Below, piece by piece: positions 55,940-64,000 of a stretch of DNA of 64,000 bases. The first letter of the stretch is position 1. Each line of letters starts with the position of its first letter. This DNA is from Pseudoxanthomonas sp. Root65. GTDB lineage: Bacteria; Pseudomonadota; Gammaproteobacteria; Xanthomonadales; Xanthomonadaceae. The notes below the pieces were generated by a model. That model was not told the origin of the DNA, ran no database searches, and saw only the letters and a program-made list of their open reading frames with translations. Location: the NCBI RefSeq assembly GCF_001427635.1, contig NZ_LMHA01000001.1, positions 274,017-338,016 of the forward strand, read 5' to 3'. Made by a program: the position numbers and the translations under genes.

Positions 55940-56268
55940 GCGAGACCTGGACCTTCGTCTGCGCCACCGGGGAGCTGCTGCCCGGGGAAATGAAGACCGC
56001 CTTCGACGAGGTCACCGGCACGCCCATCGTGGTGGTCAACCACGACGGCGCGCTGTACGCCCTCGAAGACAAATGCAGCCATGAAGATTTCGAGCTGTCG
56101 TCCGGCAGCTTCGACCCCGTGGACGCCAGCATCGAATGCGTGCTGCACGGTGCCCGCTTCGATGTCCGGGACGGACGCGCCCTGTGTGCGCCGGCCTATT
56201 CGCCGGTGGTGAAGTTTCCGACCAAGATCGAACACGGGGGTGTCTGGACCCGCGACGACCGCGACTGA
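55936..56268 (+). CDS. Rieske-type non-haem ferredoxin
   Basis: A 110-residue [2Fe-2S] Rieske protein with ligands Cys47-x-His49 (CSH) and Cys68-xx-His71 (CVLH). Small soluble Rieske ferredoxins carry electrons to oxygenases or serve in cluster delivery. The position downstream of suf, with a 4-bp overlap to GNAT, suggests a link to Fe-S biogenesis; inference. Confidence 0.93.
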   Translation: MSETWTFVCATGELLPGEMKTAFDEVTGTPIVVVNHDGALYALEDKCSHEDFELSSGSFDPVDASIECVLHGARFDVRDGRALCAPAYSPVVKFPTKIEHGGVWTRDDRD

Positions 56269-56297
56269 GTCCGGCCTGTAACGCCCTTGTTGTAATC

Positions 56298-56316
56298 GCA
56301 AATCATTCTCATTATC
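56298..56316 (+). promoter_or_regulatory. Fur box before the first siderophore-receptor locus
   Basis: GCAAATCATTCTCATTATC matches 14 of 19 positions of GATAATGATAATCATTATC. It lies 53 bp before the small ORF and about 560 bp before the receptor, so the small ORF is within the regulated transcript. Confidence 0.8.
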
Positions 56317-56368
56317 CTGTCGCACCGCTGCGACAGGCTGTCGCAGCCCGACCCGCCCCGAGGCCCTG

Positions 56369-56740
56369 GTGCTGCGCAATACCATCCCTTTCACGTCCAT
56401 GTTCGCCAGCGTGCTGCTGGCGTGCCTGCTCGTGATCGTGGGCAGCACACCGCAGGATTTCAACGGCACGGGCGAGCGGACGGGGAACGCCTCCTCGCTG
56501 CCGTCCCACAACGGTGACCTGGCCGACCCGGTCGGCGACGTGCTCGAGGCCGCCGCCACCCTGGCGGAACAGCCGACGGAAAGCCTGCCCATGCCGGCGG
56601 AGTCCGAAGGCGATGAGGCCGCCATCGCCGCGGCCTCGGCGCCGGGATCATCGCAGGCACCTGTTGTCGTTGATCGGCATACCAACGTCGTTCCATCGCG
56701 CGATATCCGACATCCGGCCCGCGGGCCACCCGCCGCCTGA
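56369..56740 (+). CDS. Small ORF between Fur box and siderophore receptor, unknown function
   Basis: 123 residues from a GTG. A hydrophobic N-terminal segment (about 11-25; FASVLLACLLVIVG) could be a signal or anchor. A low-complexity, acidic and Ala/Pro/Ser-rich tail follows with no recognised domain. It lies between the Fur box and the receptor, 136 bp before its ATG. It may be a periplasmic partner or a leader ORF; it could also be non-coding chance sequence. Confidence 0.4.
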   Translation: MLRNTIPFTSMFASVLLACLLVIVGSTPQDFNGTGERTGNASSLPSHNGDLADPVGDVLEAAATLAEQPTESLPMPAESEGDEAAIAAASAPGSSQAPVVVDRHTNVVPSRDIRHPARGPPAA

Positions 56741-56876
56741 TCGCGCTGCGCGCATCGCATCCGCCGGTGCCCCCCGCTGCCCGCGATCCATGCGCCGAAC
56801 GGCGCCGATCCGTCCCTGTCACCGCTCCCGCCAGCCTTCGCCACCGGGTGTTTCTTCTCCGCACCTGAGGATGCTC

Positions 56877-59108
56877 ATGAACCTGCGCCACTCCCCGCTT
56901 GCCACCGCCCTGCTGCTGGCCATCACCGCTCCCGCCCTCGCCGCTCCGACCGGTGAGGCCCCCGCCGACGCCGCCATGCAGGCCAAGGAACTCGATACCG
57001 TCGAAGTGCATGGCGAACGCGTGCAGAAGGCGAGCTCGCCCAAGTACACCGAGGCCCTGGTCGATACACCGCAGACCATCACCGTGGTCACCAGCGAAGT
57101 GATGGCGCAGCAGAACCTGCTGGGCCTGCGCGACGTGCTCAGCACGCTGCCCGGCATCACCTTCGGTGCCGGCGAAGGCGGCGGCGGCTACGGCGACAGC
57201 ATCAACCTGCGCGGCTTCAACGCCACCACCGACATCACCGTGGACGGTGTGCGCGACAGTGCGCAGTACACCCGCACGGACAATTTCAATCTCGAATCGA
57301 TCGAACTGATCAACGGCGCGAACTCGGCCATGTCCGGCGCCGGCTCGGTCGGCGGCAACATCAACCTGGTCAGCAAGTCCGCGCGCGAAGGCGACTTCAG
57401 CACCATGACGCTGGGCGCCGGCACGGAGAGCTTCGGACGGGCCACGGTGGACAGCAACCACGACTTCGGCGACGGCCAAGCCCTGCGCGTCAACGCCATG
57501 GTCCACCGCAACGATGTGGCCGACCGCGATGTCGAGGAGTACAAGCGCTGGGGCATAGCGCCTTCGTTCGCGATCGGCCTTGGCTCGGATACCCGCTTCA
57601 CGCTCAGCTACCTGCACCAGCACGACGAAAACATCCCGGAGTACGGCCTGCCCTACTTCGCCGCCTACGGCGGCCTGCTGCCCGGGATCAGCCGCGATAC
57701 CTACTTCGGCTACCGCAACATGGACAAGCAGGAGATCGATGTCGACGTGCTGACGGGTGTGTTCGAGCATGACCTCAGCGACACCACATCGCTGCGCAGC
57801 CTGGCCCGCTACCAAAAGGTGGACCAGTACGTGCTGGTCAATCCGACCCAGGGCACCTGGTGCCTCGACAATGGCATCAATCCCGCCAACGGTCTGGCCT
57901 GTGGTGCGCCGGGAACCTACCAGCCCAGTGGCCCGCGCGGCACGACCCGCGACACCACCAACGGCCTGGCACTCAGCCAGACCGACCTGACCACGCGCTT
58001 CAACACCGGTAGCGTGGAGCATGCATTGGTCGCCGGCGTCTCGTTCATGCACGAGACCTATGAACTGGACAACGGCAACAGCCAGCGCAACGCCGACGGT
58101 ACGGCCCCGGTCTATCCGGTGATGGACATCCACGATCCGGACAATGTCTATCGCGGACCGATCAACTACGTCCGCGCGGGCCGTACGGACGGCACGCTGG
58201 ACAACCAGGCGCTGTACGTATTCGACACGCTGAAGTTCAACCCGCAATGGGAACTGGCGCTGGGCGCACGTTACGAGCACAACGAGGGTGATACCCGCAC
58301 CATCAACTTCAGCACCGGCGCCATCGGCAACTTCGAGAACGAGGACGACCTGTTCTCCTACCGCGCCGGGCTGCTGTTCAAGCCGGCGGAGAACGGCAGC
58401 GTCTACCTGTCCTACGCCAACTCGAAGACCCCCTCCAAGGCCTCGGTCAACGGCGCCTGCACCGCGCAGACCTGCGAGGTGGACCCTGAAACCGCGGTCA
58501 ACATCGAATTGGGCACGAAGTGGAACCTGCTGGAAGACCGGCTGGCGGTGACGGCGGGGCTGTTCCGCAACGAACGCCAGAACTACAAGGTGGCCGACCC
58601 CAACAACCCGGACAATCCGTCGGGCACGCAGCAACTGGACGGCAAGGCACGCGTGGATGGCATCGCGCTGGGCGTGGCGGGCAACCTCACGCGTGCGTGG
58701 TCGATCTTCGCCAACTACACCTATCTGGACAGCGAAGTCCTGCAGAGTGTGTCGGATCGTGTACTGGAAGACACGGGTATCGACGCCCAGGCTGGCCATC
58801 CGCTGCCCAACACACCCGAGCATTCGGCCAGCGCGTGGACGACGTATGCGCTGCAGGGCTGGACTTTCGGTTATGGCGTCACCTACCAGGGCGACTTCTA
58901 CACCGCGAGCGCGGCCAATGCGCCGCGCGTGAAGAGCTACACCATGCACCGGGCGATGGCGGGCTACCAGTTCAACGCGCGCTTCGGATTGCAGTTGAAC
59001 ATCGACAATCTGTTCGACAAGCAGTACTTCACCCGGGTGCGCAACAATGGCTGGGCGACGCCCGGTGCGGCGCGCTCCGCCGTGCTGACGGCCACGTTCA
59101 AGTTCTGA
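56877..59108 (+). CDS. TonB-dependent catecholate siderophore receptor (Fiu-like)
   Basis: A 743-residue outer-membrane receptor: signal peptide (about 1-22, ALA-A), TonB box LDTVEVHG, plug domain (about 50-180; [16 protein letters not shown] and [20 protein letters not shown]) and 22-stranded barrel ending in TATFKF. Sequence and context (PiuC next door) resemble Fiu-type catecholate receptors. The start ATG at 56877 has GAGG 7 bp upstream. Confidence 0.93.
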   Translation: MNLRHSPLATALLLAITAPALAAPTGEAPADAAMQAKELDTVEVHGERVQKASSPKYTEALVDTPQTITVVTSEVMAQQNLLGLRDVLSTLPGITFGAGEGGGGYGDSINLRGFNATTDITVDGVRDSAQYTRTDNFNLESIELINGANSAMSGAGSVGGNINLVSKSAREGDFSTMTLGAGTESFGRATVDSNHDFGDGQALRVNAMVHRNDVADRDVEEYKRWGIAPSFAIGLGSDTRFTLSYLHQHDENIPEYGLPYFAAYGGLLPGISRDTYFGYRNMDKQEIDVDVLTGVFEHDLSDTTSLRSLARYQKVDQYVLVNPTQGTWCLDNGINPANGLACGAPGTYQPSGPRGTTRDTTNGLALSQTDLTTRFNTGSVEHALVAGVSFMHETYELDNGNSQRNADGTAPVYPVMDIHDPDNVYRGPINYVRAGRTDGTLDNQALYVFDTLKFNPQWELALGARYEHNEGDTRTINFSTGAIGNFENEDDLFSYRAGLLFKPAENGSVYLSYANSKTPSKASVNGACTAQTCEVDPETAVNIELGTKWNLLEDRLAVTAGLFRNERQNYKVADPNNPDNPSGTQQLDGKARVDGIALGVAGNLTRAWSIFANYTYLDSEVLQSVSDRVLEDTGIDAQAGHPLPNTPEHSASAWTTYALQGWTFGYGVTYQGDFYTASAANAPRVKSYTMHRAMAGYQFNARFGLQLNIDNLFDKQYFTRVRNNGWATPGAARSAVLTATFKF

Positions 59109-59184
59109 GCCGCGCGATGCCGTAGTTCCCTCTGCCCCGCCCGTGCACAATGGGCGGGGCGTTCTTGTTGCGAGGTCAACCTCC

Positions 59185-59871
59185 ATGTTGCTGGCGATTC
59201 CCGATGTCCTCACGCCTGTCCAGGTCGCGCAGGCCCGTGCGCTGCTGGACGCGGCCGACTGGGCCGACGGCCGCATCACCGCCGGATACCAGTCGGCCAA
59301 GGCCAAGGACAACGCGCAGCTGCCGGAGGATTCGCCCGTCGCGCGTGATGTCGGCGCGCTGATCCTGGACGCGCTTTCGCGCAACAGCACCTTCTTCTCT
59401 GCGGCGCTGCCGAAGCGGATCTATCCGCCGCTGTTCAATCGATACGATGGCGGCCAGTCCTTCGGCTACCACGTGGACAACGCCATCCGTTACGACCGCA
59501 GCCGCGGCGGCGTGGATCCCGTGCGGACGGATCTTTCGGCGACGCTGTTCCTCAGCGCCCCCGACGAGTACGACGGCGGCGAGTTGATCATCGAGGACAC
59601 CTTCGGCACCCAGAGCGTGAAGCTGCCTGCCGGGCACATGGTGCTGTACCCCGGCACCAGCCTGCACCGGGTCACGCCGGTGGCGCGCGGTGCGCGGGTG
59701 GCCTCGTTCTTCTGGATGCAGAGCATGGTCCGCGACGACGGACAGCGGCGCCTGATGTTCGAGCTGGACGTGTCGATCCGGCGCCTGACCGCGGATGTCC
59801 CCGATCATCCCGCGTTGGTCCAGCTGACCGGGGTTTACCACAACCTGCTGAGGCAATGGGCCGAGACCTGA
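59185..59871 (+). CDS. piuC: PiuC-like Fe(II)/2-oxoglutarate dioxygenase
   Basis: A 228-residue PKHD-type hydroxylase (YbiX/PiuC). The metal triad is His96-x-Asp98 (HVDN) and His161 (SLHRVTP); Arg171 is placed to bind 2-oxoglutarate. It follows the Fiu-like receptor by 76 bp, as ybiX is near fiu in E. coli and piuC follows piuA in Pseudomonas. It probably modifies siderophores or related molecules. Confidence 0.94.
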   Translation: MLLAIPDVLTPVQVAQARALLDAADWADGRITAGYQSAKAKDNAQLPEDSPVARDVGALILDALSRNSTFFSAALPKRIYPPLFNRYDGGQSFGYHVDNAIRYDRSRGGVDPVRTDLSATLFLSAPDEYDGGELIIEDTFGTQSVKLPAGHMVLYPGTSLHRVTPVARGARVASFFWMQSMVRDDGQRRLMFELDVSIRRLTADVPDHPALVQLTGVYHNLLRQWAET

Positions 59872-59888
59872 GCCGGCCTGCAATGGGA

Positions 59889-59913
59889 GCAAACAAGATT
59901 CAACCTTGTTTGC
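59889..59913. repeat. Perfect inverted repeat just before the second Fur box
   Basis: GCAAACAAG - 7 bp - CTTGTTTGC. It has 9-bp arms, lower G+C than the area and no T-run, so it is unlike a terminator. It ends 5 bp before the next Fur-like box and could bind a second regulator. Confidence 0.7.
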
Positions 59914-59917
59914 ATTT

Positions 59918-59936
59918 GATAAGTATTCTCATTTAA
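59918..59936 (+). promoter_or_regulatory. Fur-like box before the second receptor locus
   Basis: GATAAGTATTCTCATTTAA, 12 of 19 matches to the Fur consensus and sharing the core ATTCTCATT with the first box. It ends 49 bp before the chosen GTG of the small ORF. Confidence 0.65.
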
Positions 59937-59985
59937 GATGTTCCCCGTTCGGTGCGCCATCCAAGGCCCATCGCCGGGGAAACAC

Positions 59986-60438
59986 GTGATCCACGCAATA
60001 TCAGCCAACGTCCGTCAGACCTGCGCGCCGCGCGGCAAGGCCGTGCGCTGGTACCGGATGCCGCTCATCCTGGCGCTGATGATCTTCTGCGGCACGCTTG
60101 GATTCGCCAGTGCCGGCGCAAAGACAAACGGCCTGACCGCCACTGCGGTCGAAACCTCTGCGTCGGTGATCACCGACGCACGTGACGGCGACCCGCCGCA
60201 TCAGGCGCGTCATCGCGCGCTTCACCTGAAGAAGCCCCGGCTCAGCGCGCTGCAGGTCTGCACCCGCTCGACCTCGCCGATGTGTCCACTGCCCGCCTTC
60301 CCTGCTGACGACCTCCACGTCGTCGCGGCGGGCGATGCCGGTGCTCGCCCGTTCGCCATCCTGGACGCCGCGCACGCCCATCGCACCGATCCTGCACTCC
60401 GCCTGCATCCCGGCCAGGCGCCGCCGCACGCCGGCTGA
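59986..60438 (+). CDS. Small ORF between second Fur box and receptor, unknown function
   Basis: 150 residues from a GTG with GGGGA upstream; an ATG at 59938 abuts the Fur box and is unlikely to be the start. An in-frame ATG at 60058 begins the hydrophobic segment PLILALMIFCGTLGFASAG. The tail has CTRSTSPMC and several His residues, with no domain recognised. It repeats the layout of the ORF at 56369 (Fur box, hydrophobic N-terminus, short ORF, receptor). Confidence 0.4.
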   Translation: MIHAISANVRQTCAPRGKAVRWYRMPLILALMIFCGTLGFASAGAKTNGLTATAVETSASVITDARDGDPPHQARHRALHLKKPRLSALQVCTRSTSPMCPLPAFPADDLHVVAAGDAGARPFAILDAAHAHRTDPALRLHPGQAPPHAG

Positions 60439-60544
60439 AGACCACGGACCTGCGTTCGGCACCGTCCGCTCGAATGCTCCCGCTGTTCCCGGACCCATCG
60501 CTGCCTGCGGTGCGACCTCTCCCCATCCCCCTCCGATGATTGCC

Positions 60545-62908
60545 ATGAAGACCTCTTGCAGCTCCCTGCAGGCGCCGCTGCGCCGCAACCGCCTTGCCCT
60601 CGCCCTTGTCGTCCTGGTCTCCGCGCCTGCGCTGGCACAGCCTGCGCCCGACGGCGCGGCGGATGCCACCGATCTCGACGCCGTCGTCGTCACCGCCTCG
60701 GGCTTCGAGCAGAAGATCACCGACGCGCCTGCCAGCATCAGCGTGGTCACCGCGGAAGAGTTGCGCCAGCGCCCCTACATCACGCTGATCGATGCCGTGC
60801 GCGACCTGGAAGGCGTGGACGTCGGCGAGACCTCGGACAAGACCGGGCAGAAGACCATCAGCATCCGCGGCATGGGCCCGGACTACACGTTGATCCTCAT
60901 CGACGGCAAGCGCCAGAACAACCACGGCGACATCTATCCCAACTCGTTCGGCGGCAACCAGTTCAACCACATCCCGCCGCTGGACATGATCCAGCGCATC
61001 GAAGTCATCCGCGGTCCTGCGTCCACGCTGTACGGTGCCGACGCGCTGGGTGGCGTGATCAACATCATCACCCGCAAGGTCTCCGACCGCTGGCGCGGTT
61101 CGGCCACGCTGGGGCATGGCGTCCAAGAGAACAGCGATTTCGGCAGCGACAGCACGTTCGACTTCGCGCTGATGGGCCCGCTGGTAGAGGATCGCCTGGG
61201 CCTGGGCGTGCGCGGCTCCTGGTACGAGCGCAATGCATCGACGCCAGAGTACGAAGCGATCACTGCGCCGGACGGCACCGTGTTCGAGCGTGCGCTCGGT
61301 TTCGGCGGCGGCGGCAAGACGGTGGACAACACCAACAAGAGCGCAGGTGTCACCCTGAGCTGGACGCCGACGGACAACCAGAGCGTGCTTTTCGATTACG
61401 ACACCTCCGAACAGGTCTACGACAACACGCCGTACATCAACAACCTGGGCACCGAGACCTATCCGCTGGGCACCGTGGATGGCCTGGCAGGCATCTGGCG
61501 CGCGGCCCCGCAGGTCGGTTACGCCGCCGACCAGGAGTTCACCCGCGACCAGTGGTCGGTCACGCACAACGGCCAATGGGCCTTCGGCGACAGCTTCGTC
61601 TCGCTCGCTCACATCGATACCGGCAACCACGGCCGCACGCTGCCGTTCACTGTCGCCGAACGACTGCTGCACCAGCAGATCTTCCGCGGCACGGGAGCGT
61701 ACACGGGCCTGAGCGTCGCCGAGCGGCAGGCCATTGCGGTGTCCACGTTCCTGCCGCGGCCGAAACGCACAATGGAAAGCAGCCAGTACACGCTGGACGC
61801 GAAGCTGGATTTCGCCATCGGCGAGGCGCACCGCTTCATCGTCGGCGGCCAAATGATCGACGGTGAGCTGGAAGACGGCGTGTTCGGTATGGAAAGCGGC
61901 GGCGATGGCGGCGGCACCGTACAGGACCACAAGATGTGGTCGCTGTTCGCCGAGGACAACTGGAATCCGCTGGAGGCGCTGACCATCACGCTGGGCCTGC
62001 GCCATGACGACCACAACGTGTTCGGCGGCCAACTCAGTCCGCGTGCCTACGCGGTCTGGGACGTCAGCGAGGCGTGGACACTGAAGGGCGGCGTCAGCAC
62101 CGGCTTCAAGACGCCCAAGACCACGGACCTGTACGACGGCATCACCGGTTTCGGCAGCCAGGGCACCACGCCCTTCGTCGGCAACCCCGACCTGCAGCCG
62201 GAGACCAGTGTCAACAGCGAGATCGCGCTGTACTGGACCTCGCCGGACGATGCTCACAACGTCAACGTCACGGTGTTCCGCAACGACTTCGACGACAAGA
62301 TCGCGCGCGGAGAAACCAGCCTGAGCTGCGAACAGACCGGCGGGGTGCGCCCCTGCGCCAACCTGGGCGACTACGCTCTGCTGGGTTACACCACGTACGC
62401 CCAGAACATCAACATCGACGAGGTCCGCATCCAGGGTGCGGAGGTCGCGGGGCGCTGGGGCATCACAGAGACCCTGTCGCTGCGCGCCAACTACACCTTC
62501 ACCGACAGCGAGCAGCTGAGCGGTGCGCAGAAGGGACTGCCCCTGACCAACACCGCCCGTCACATGGCCAACGCCAGCCTCAACTGGCAGGCGACGGACA
62601 CCTTCAGCCTGCAGCTGCTGGCGGAAACCCGTTCCAAGCGCTACCGCGACACGATCAACGGCGTGCGCCGCGACTACCAGGACTACACCGTGCTGCATCT
62701 CGGCGCGCAGTACCGCTTCAACGAGCACGTCTCGGTCTCGGGTCGCATCAACAACCTGCTGGATGAGGACTTCACCACATTCCAGACGGTCTTCACCGAC
62801 CTCAACAACGACGGCATCTACACCACCAACGAGGTGTCGTACCTGGACGACTACAACAACAAGGACAAGTCGCGGAACCTGTGGCTGAGCCTCAACGTCA
62901 ACTTCTGA
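60545..62908 (+). CDS. TonB-dependent outer-membrane receptor (FepA/CirA-type)
   Basis: A 787-residue receptor: signal peptide (about 1-31, ALAQ), TonB box LDAVVVTAS, plug (about 50-170; DAVRDLEGVDVGETSDKTGQK and NNHGDIYPNSFGG), then a barrel ending in LSLNVNF. Its plug and barrel differ from the first receptor, so it is not a recent duplicate. Iron-complex uptake is inferred from the Fur boxes; the ligand is unknown. Confidence 0.9.
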   Translation: MKTSCSSLQAPLRRNRLALALVVLVSAPALAQPAPDGAADATDLDAVVVTASGFEQKITDAPASISVVTAEELRQRPYITLIDAVRDLEGVDVGETSDKTGQKTISIRGMGPDYTLILIDGKRQNNHGDIYPNSFGGNQFNHIPPLDMIQRIEVIRGPASTLYGADALGGVINIITRKVSDRWRGSATLGHGVQENSDFGSDSTFDFALMGPLVEDRLGLGVRGSWYERNASTPEYEAITAPDGTVFERALGFGGGGKTVDNTNKSAGVTLSWTPTDNQSVLFDYDTSEQVYDNTPYINNLGTETYPLGTVDGLAGIWRAAPQVGYAADQEFTRDQWSVTHNGQWAFGDSFVSLAHIDTGNHGRTLPFTVAERLLHQQIFRGTGAYTGLSVAERQAIAVSTFLPRPKRTMESSQYTLDAKLDFAIGEAHRFIVGGQMIDGELEDGVFGMESGGDGGGTVQDHKMWSLFAEDNWNPLEALTITLGLRHDDHNVFGGQLSPRAYAVWDVSEAWTLKGGVSTGFKTPKTTDLYDGITGFGSQGTTPFVGNPDLQPETSVNSEIALYWTSPDDAHNVNVTVFRNDFDDKIARGETSLSCEQTGGVRPCANLGDYALLGYTTYAQNINIDEVRIQGAEVAGRWGITETLSLRANYTFTDSEQLSGAQKGLPLTNTARHMANASLNWQATDTFSLQLLAETRSKRYRDTINGVRRDYQDYTVLHLGAQYRFNEHVSVSGRINNLLDEDFTTFQTVFTDLNNDGIYTTNEVSYLDDYNNKDKSRNLWLSLNVNF

Positions 62909-62957
62909 CGTCGGCACGCGTTCCCCTCCGGCACGGGAGGGGAACGCCGGCTTAATT

Positions 62958-62976
62958 GAGAGCCATTCTCATCTGT
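62958..62976 (+). promoter_or_regulatory. Weak Fur-like box before the PepSY gene
   Basis: GAGAGCCATTCTCATCTGT shares the core CATTCTCAT with the other two boxes but only about 9 of 19 consensus positions. It lies 41 bp before the TTG start. Confidence 0.4.
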
Positions 62977-63017
62977 GATGTAATGACGACCCGCATCAGC
63001 CCGCTTCGAGATCGCCG

Positions 63018-63653
63018 TTGTCCCCTTCCGCCTCTCCTGCCCTCCAGCAACAGCGCCGTGGCTTCTGGCTGCGCACGCTGCACCAGTGGCACTGGATCAG
63101 TTCGGCGGTCTGCCTGATCGGCATGCTGCTGTTCGCGATCACCGGGATCACGCTGAACCACGCTGCGAAGATCGAGGCCACGCCTGAAGTGACCAACCGG
63201 ACGGCCACGGTACCCGCCGTCGTGTTGGCTACCCTGGGCGACCGCCAGGAGGGCAATGCACCGCTGCCGGCCCCGGTGGCGGACTGGCTGGAGCAGGCGT
63301 TGTCGGTTTCCGTGGGCTCGCGACCGGCGGAATGGTCCGACCTCGAACTCTACCTCTCGATGCCTGGCCCGGGCAGCGACGCCTGGCTGAGCATCGATCG
63401 CGAAACCGGCGCGGTCGAATACGAAAAGACCCGCCGCGGCTGGATCTCGTACTTCAACGACCTGCACAAGGGGCGTAACGCCGGCCCGGCGTGGGGCTGG
63501 TTCCTCGACATCTTCGCCGTGGCCTGCCTGGTGTTCTGCATCACCGGACTTTTCCTGCTCTACCTGCACGGCCGCCAGCGCAGCATGACCTGGCCGATGG
63601 TCGGCCTGGGCCTGCTGGTGCCGCTGCTGATCGCCCTCCTTTTCATCCACTGA
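63018..63653 (+). CDS. PepSY-associated membrane protein
   Basis: A 211-residue protein with an N-terminal helix (about 28-47), a periplasmic PepSY-like region (about 50-150), and two C-terminal helices (about 160-183 and 190-209), starting at TTG. The pattern [27 protein letters not shown] is typical. Such proteins form a module with DUF2271 and DUF4198 proteins near iron receptors and may be electron-transfer or reductase components. Confidence 0.88.
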   Translation: MSPSASPALQQQRRGFWLRTLHQWHWISSAVCLIGMLLFAITGITLNHAAKIEATPEVTNRTATVPAVVLATLGDRQEGNAPLPAPVADWLEQALSVSVGSRPAEWSDLELYLSMPGPGSDAWLSIDRETGAVEYEKTRRGWISYFNDLHKGRNAGPAWGWFLDIFAVACLVFCITGLFLLYLHGRQRSMTWPMVGLGLLVPLLIALLFIH

Positions 63654-63679
63654 TCCCTTTCACGAACCGCGAGTGCCGC

Positions 63680-64000
63680 ATGTCGAAGATCGCCGTCCAC
63701 ACCACGCTGACCATCGCGCTCAGCGGCCTGCTGGCCACGCCGGCCTATGCCGCCACGCTGGACATCAACGTCGAAATCCCCAAGCTCAACGTCGCCGAAT
63801 ACCACCGCCCCTATGTCGCGGTGTGGATCGAAGGGGCCGACCAGAAGGTCGCAGCCAACCTCTCCGTCTGGTACCAGCAGACCAGCAATGCCGAAGGCCA
63901 CGGCACCAAGTGGCTGCCCGACATGCGCCAGTGGTGGCGCAAGTCCGGCCGCTCGCTGCAGGTGCCGGTGGACGGCGTCACCGGTCCGACCAAGCCGGTC
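63680..64000 (+). CDS. DUF2271-family secreted protein (partial)
   Basis: The first 107 codons of a secreted protein are visible before the window ends. A signal peptide (TPAYA-A, about 1-25) precedes the start of a DUF2271 domain (LDINVEIPKLNVAEYHRPYVAVWIE, then KWLPDMRQWWRKSGRS). DUF2271 proteins are found beside PepSY proteins. No stop codon occurs before the edge. Confidence 0.85.
   Translation, partial: MSKIAVHTTLTIALSGLLATPAYAATLDINVEIPKLNVAEYHRPYVAVWIEGADQKVAANLSVWYQQTSNAEGHGTKWLPDMRQWWRKSGRSLQVPVDGVTGPTKPV

Noticed and set aside
59938..59985. ATG at 59938 as the start of the small ORF
   Set aside because: It starts 2 bp after the Fur-like box, which leaves no room for a transcription start and leader.

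Overview
The window is GC-rich, densely coding, and free of rRNA, tRNA, CRISPR, prophage or intact insertion sequences. It looks like a chromosomal segment of a Xanthomonadaceae bacterium, with Pseudoxanthomonas or a close relative most likely. The evidence is a fused aspartokinase/diaminopimelate decarboxylase, a MurD2-MurL pair for peptidoglycan glutamate, an rfbBACD rhamnose cluster, a sufR-B-C-D-S operon, GTAG/GTGG-type REP palindromes and Fur-linked TonB receptors. The genus is inferred from gene content and was not tested.

Layout. 1-2.0 kb: the promoter-proximal part of a cecR-ybhG-ybhF efflux operon (ybhF is cut by the window edge), with an AT-rich palindrome before cecR. 2.1-6.7 kb: a ybeZ-ybeY-ybeX cluster carrying an extra secreted protein, and ending in an Lnb-like protein where E. 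coli has lnt. 6.8-10 kb: a GH97 glycosidase and CorA. 10-22 kb: a peptide and carboxylate utilisation block (cstA-ybdD, a DUF819 permease, two S9 peptidases, an OPT and a POT transporter). 22-26 kb: dTDP-L-rhamnose genes and ssb. 26-34 kb: ispB, a dienelactone hydrolase, and a tightly overlapping operon lysAC - small membrane protein - murL - murD2.

34-49 kb is mixed housekeeping: tandem PhzF paralogues, a YtcJ-like amidohydrolase, a glycine-zipper protein, an alpha/beta hydrolase with OsmC, an EF-G-like GTPase, an HU protein with a lysine/alanine tail, YebE-like and M23 proteins, DUF3861, a Cdd1-like protein, two DUF1439 proteins, a DUF5916 outer-membrane protein, a SET-domain methyltransferase and a mono-haem cytochrome. 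49.9-56.3 kb is the suf Fe-S assembly operon, followed by a GNAT gene and a Rieske ferredoxin. 56.3-64 kb is an iron-uptake region: three Fur-like boxes, two TonB-dependent receptors each preceded by a small hydrophobic-N-terminus ORF, PiuC, and a PepSY/DUF2271 module running off the edge.

How the genes work together: the lysAC operon supplies meso-DAP and L-lysine and also installs D-glutamate in the peptidoglycan stem without needing free D-Glu. The ybe cluster joins ribosome maturation factors to what may be lipoprotein N-acylation. The suf and iron-uptake blocks lie side by side and probably respond to the same iron status. Several families of dispersed palindromes (REP/REPIN-like) sit in intergenic gaps. 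Intergenic gaps not listed are short and showed nothing else I could support.
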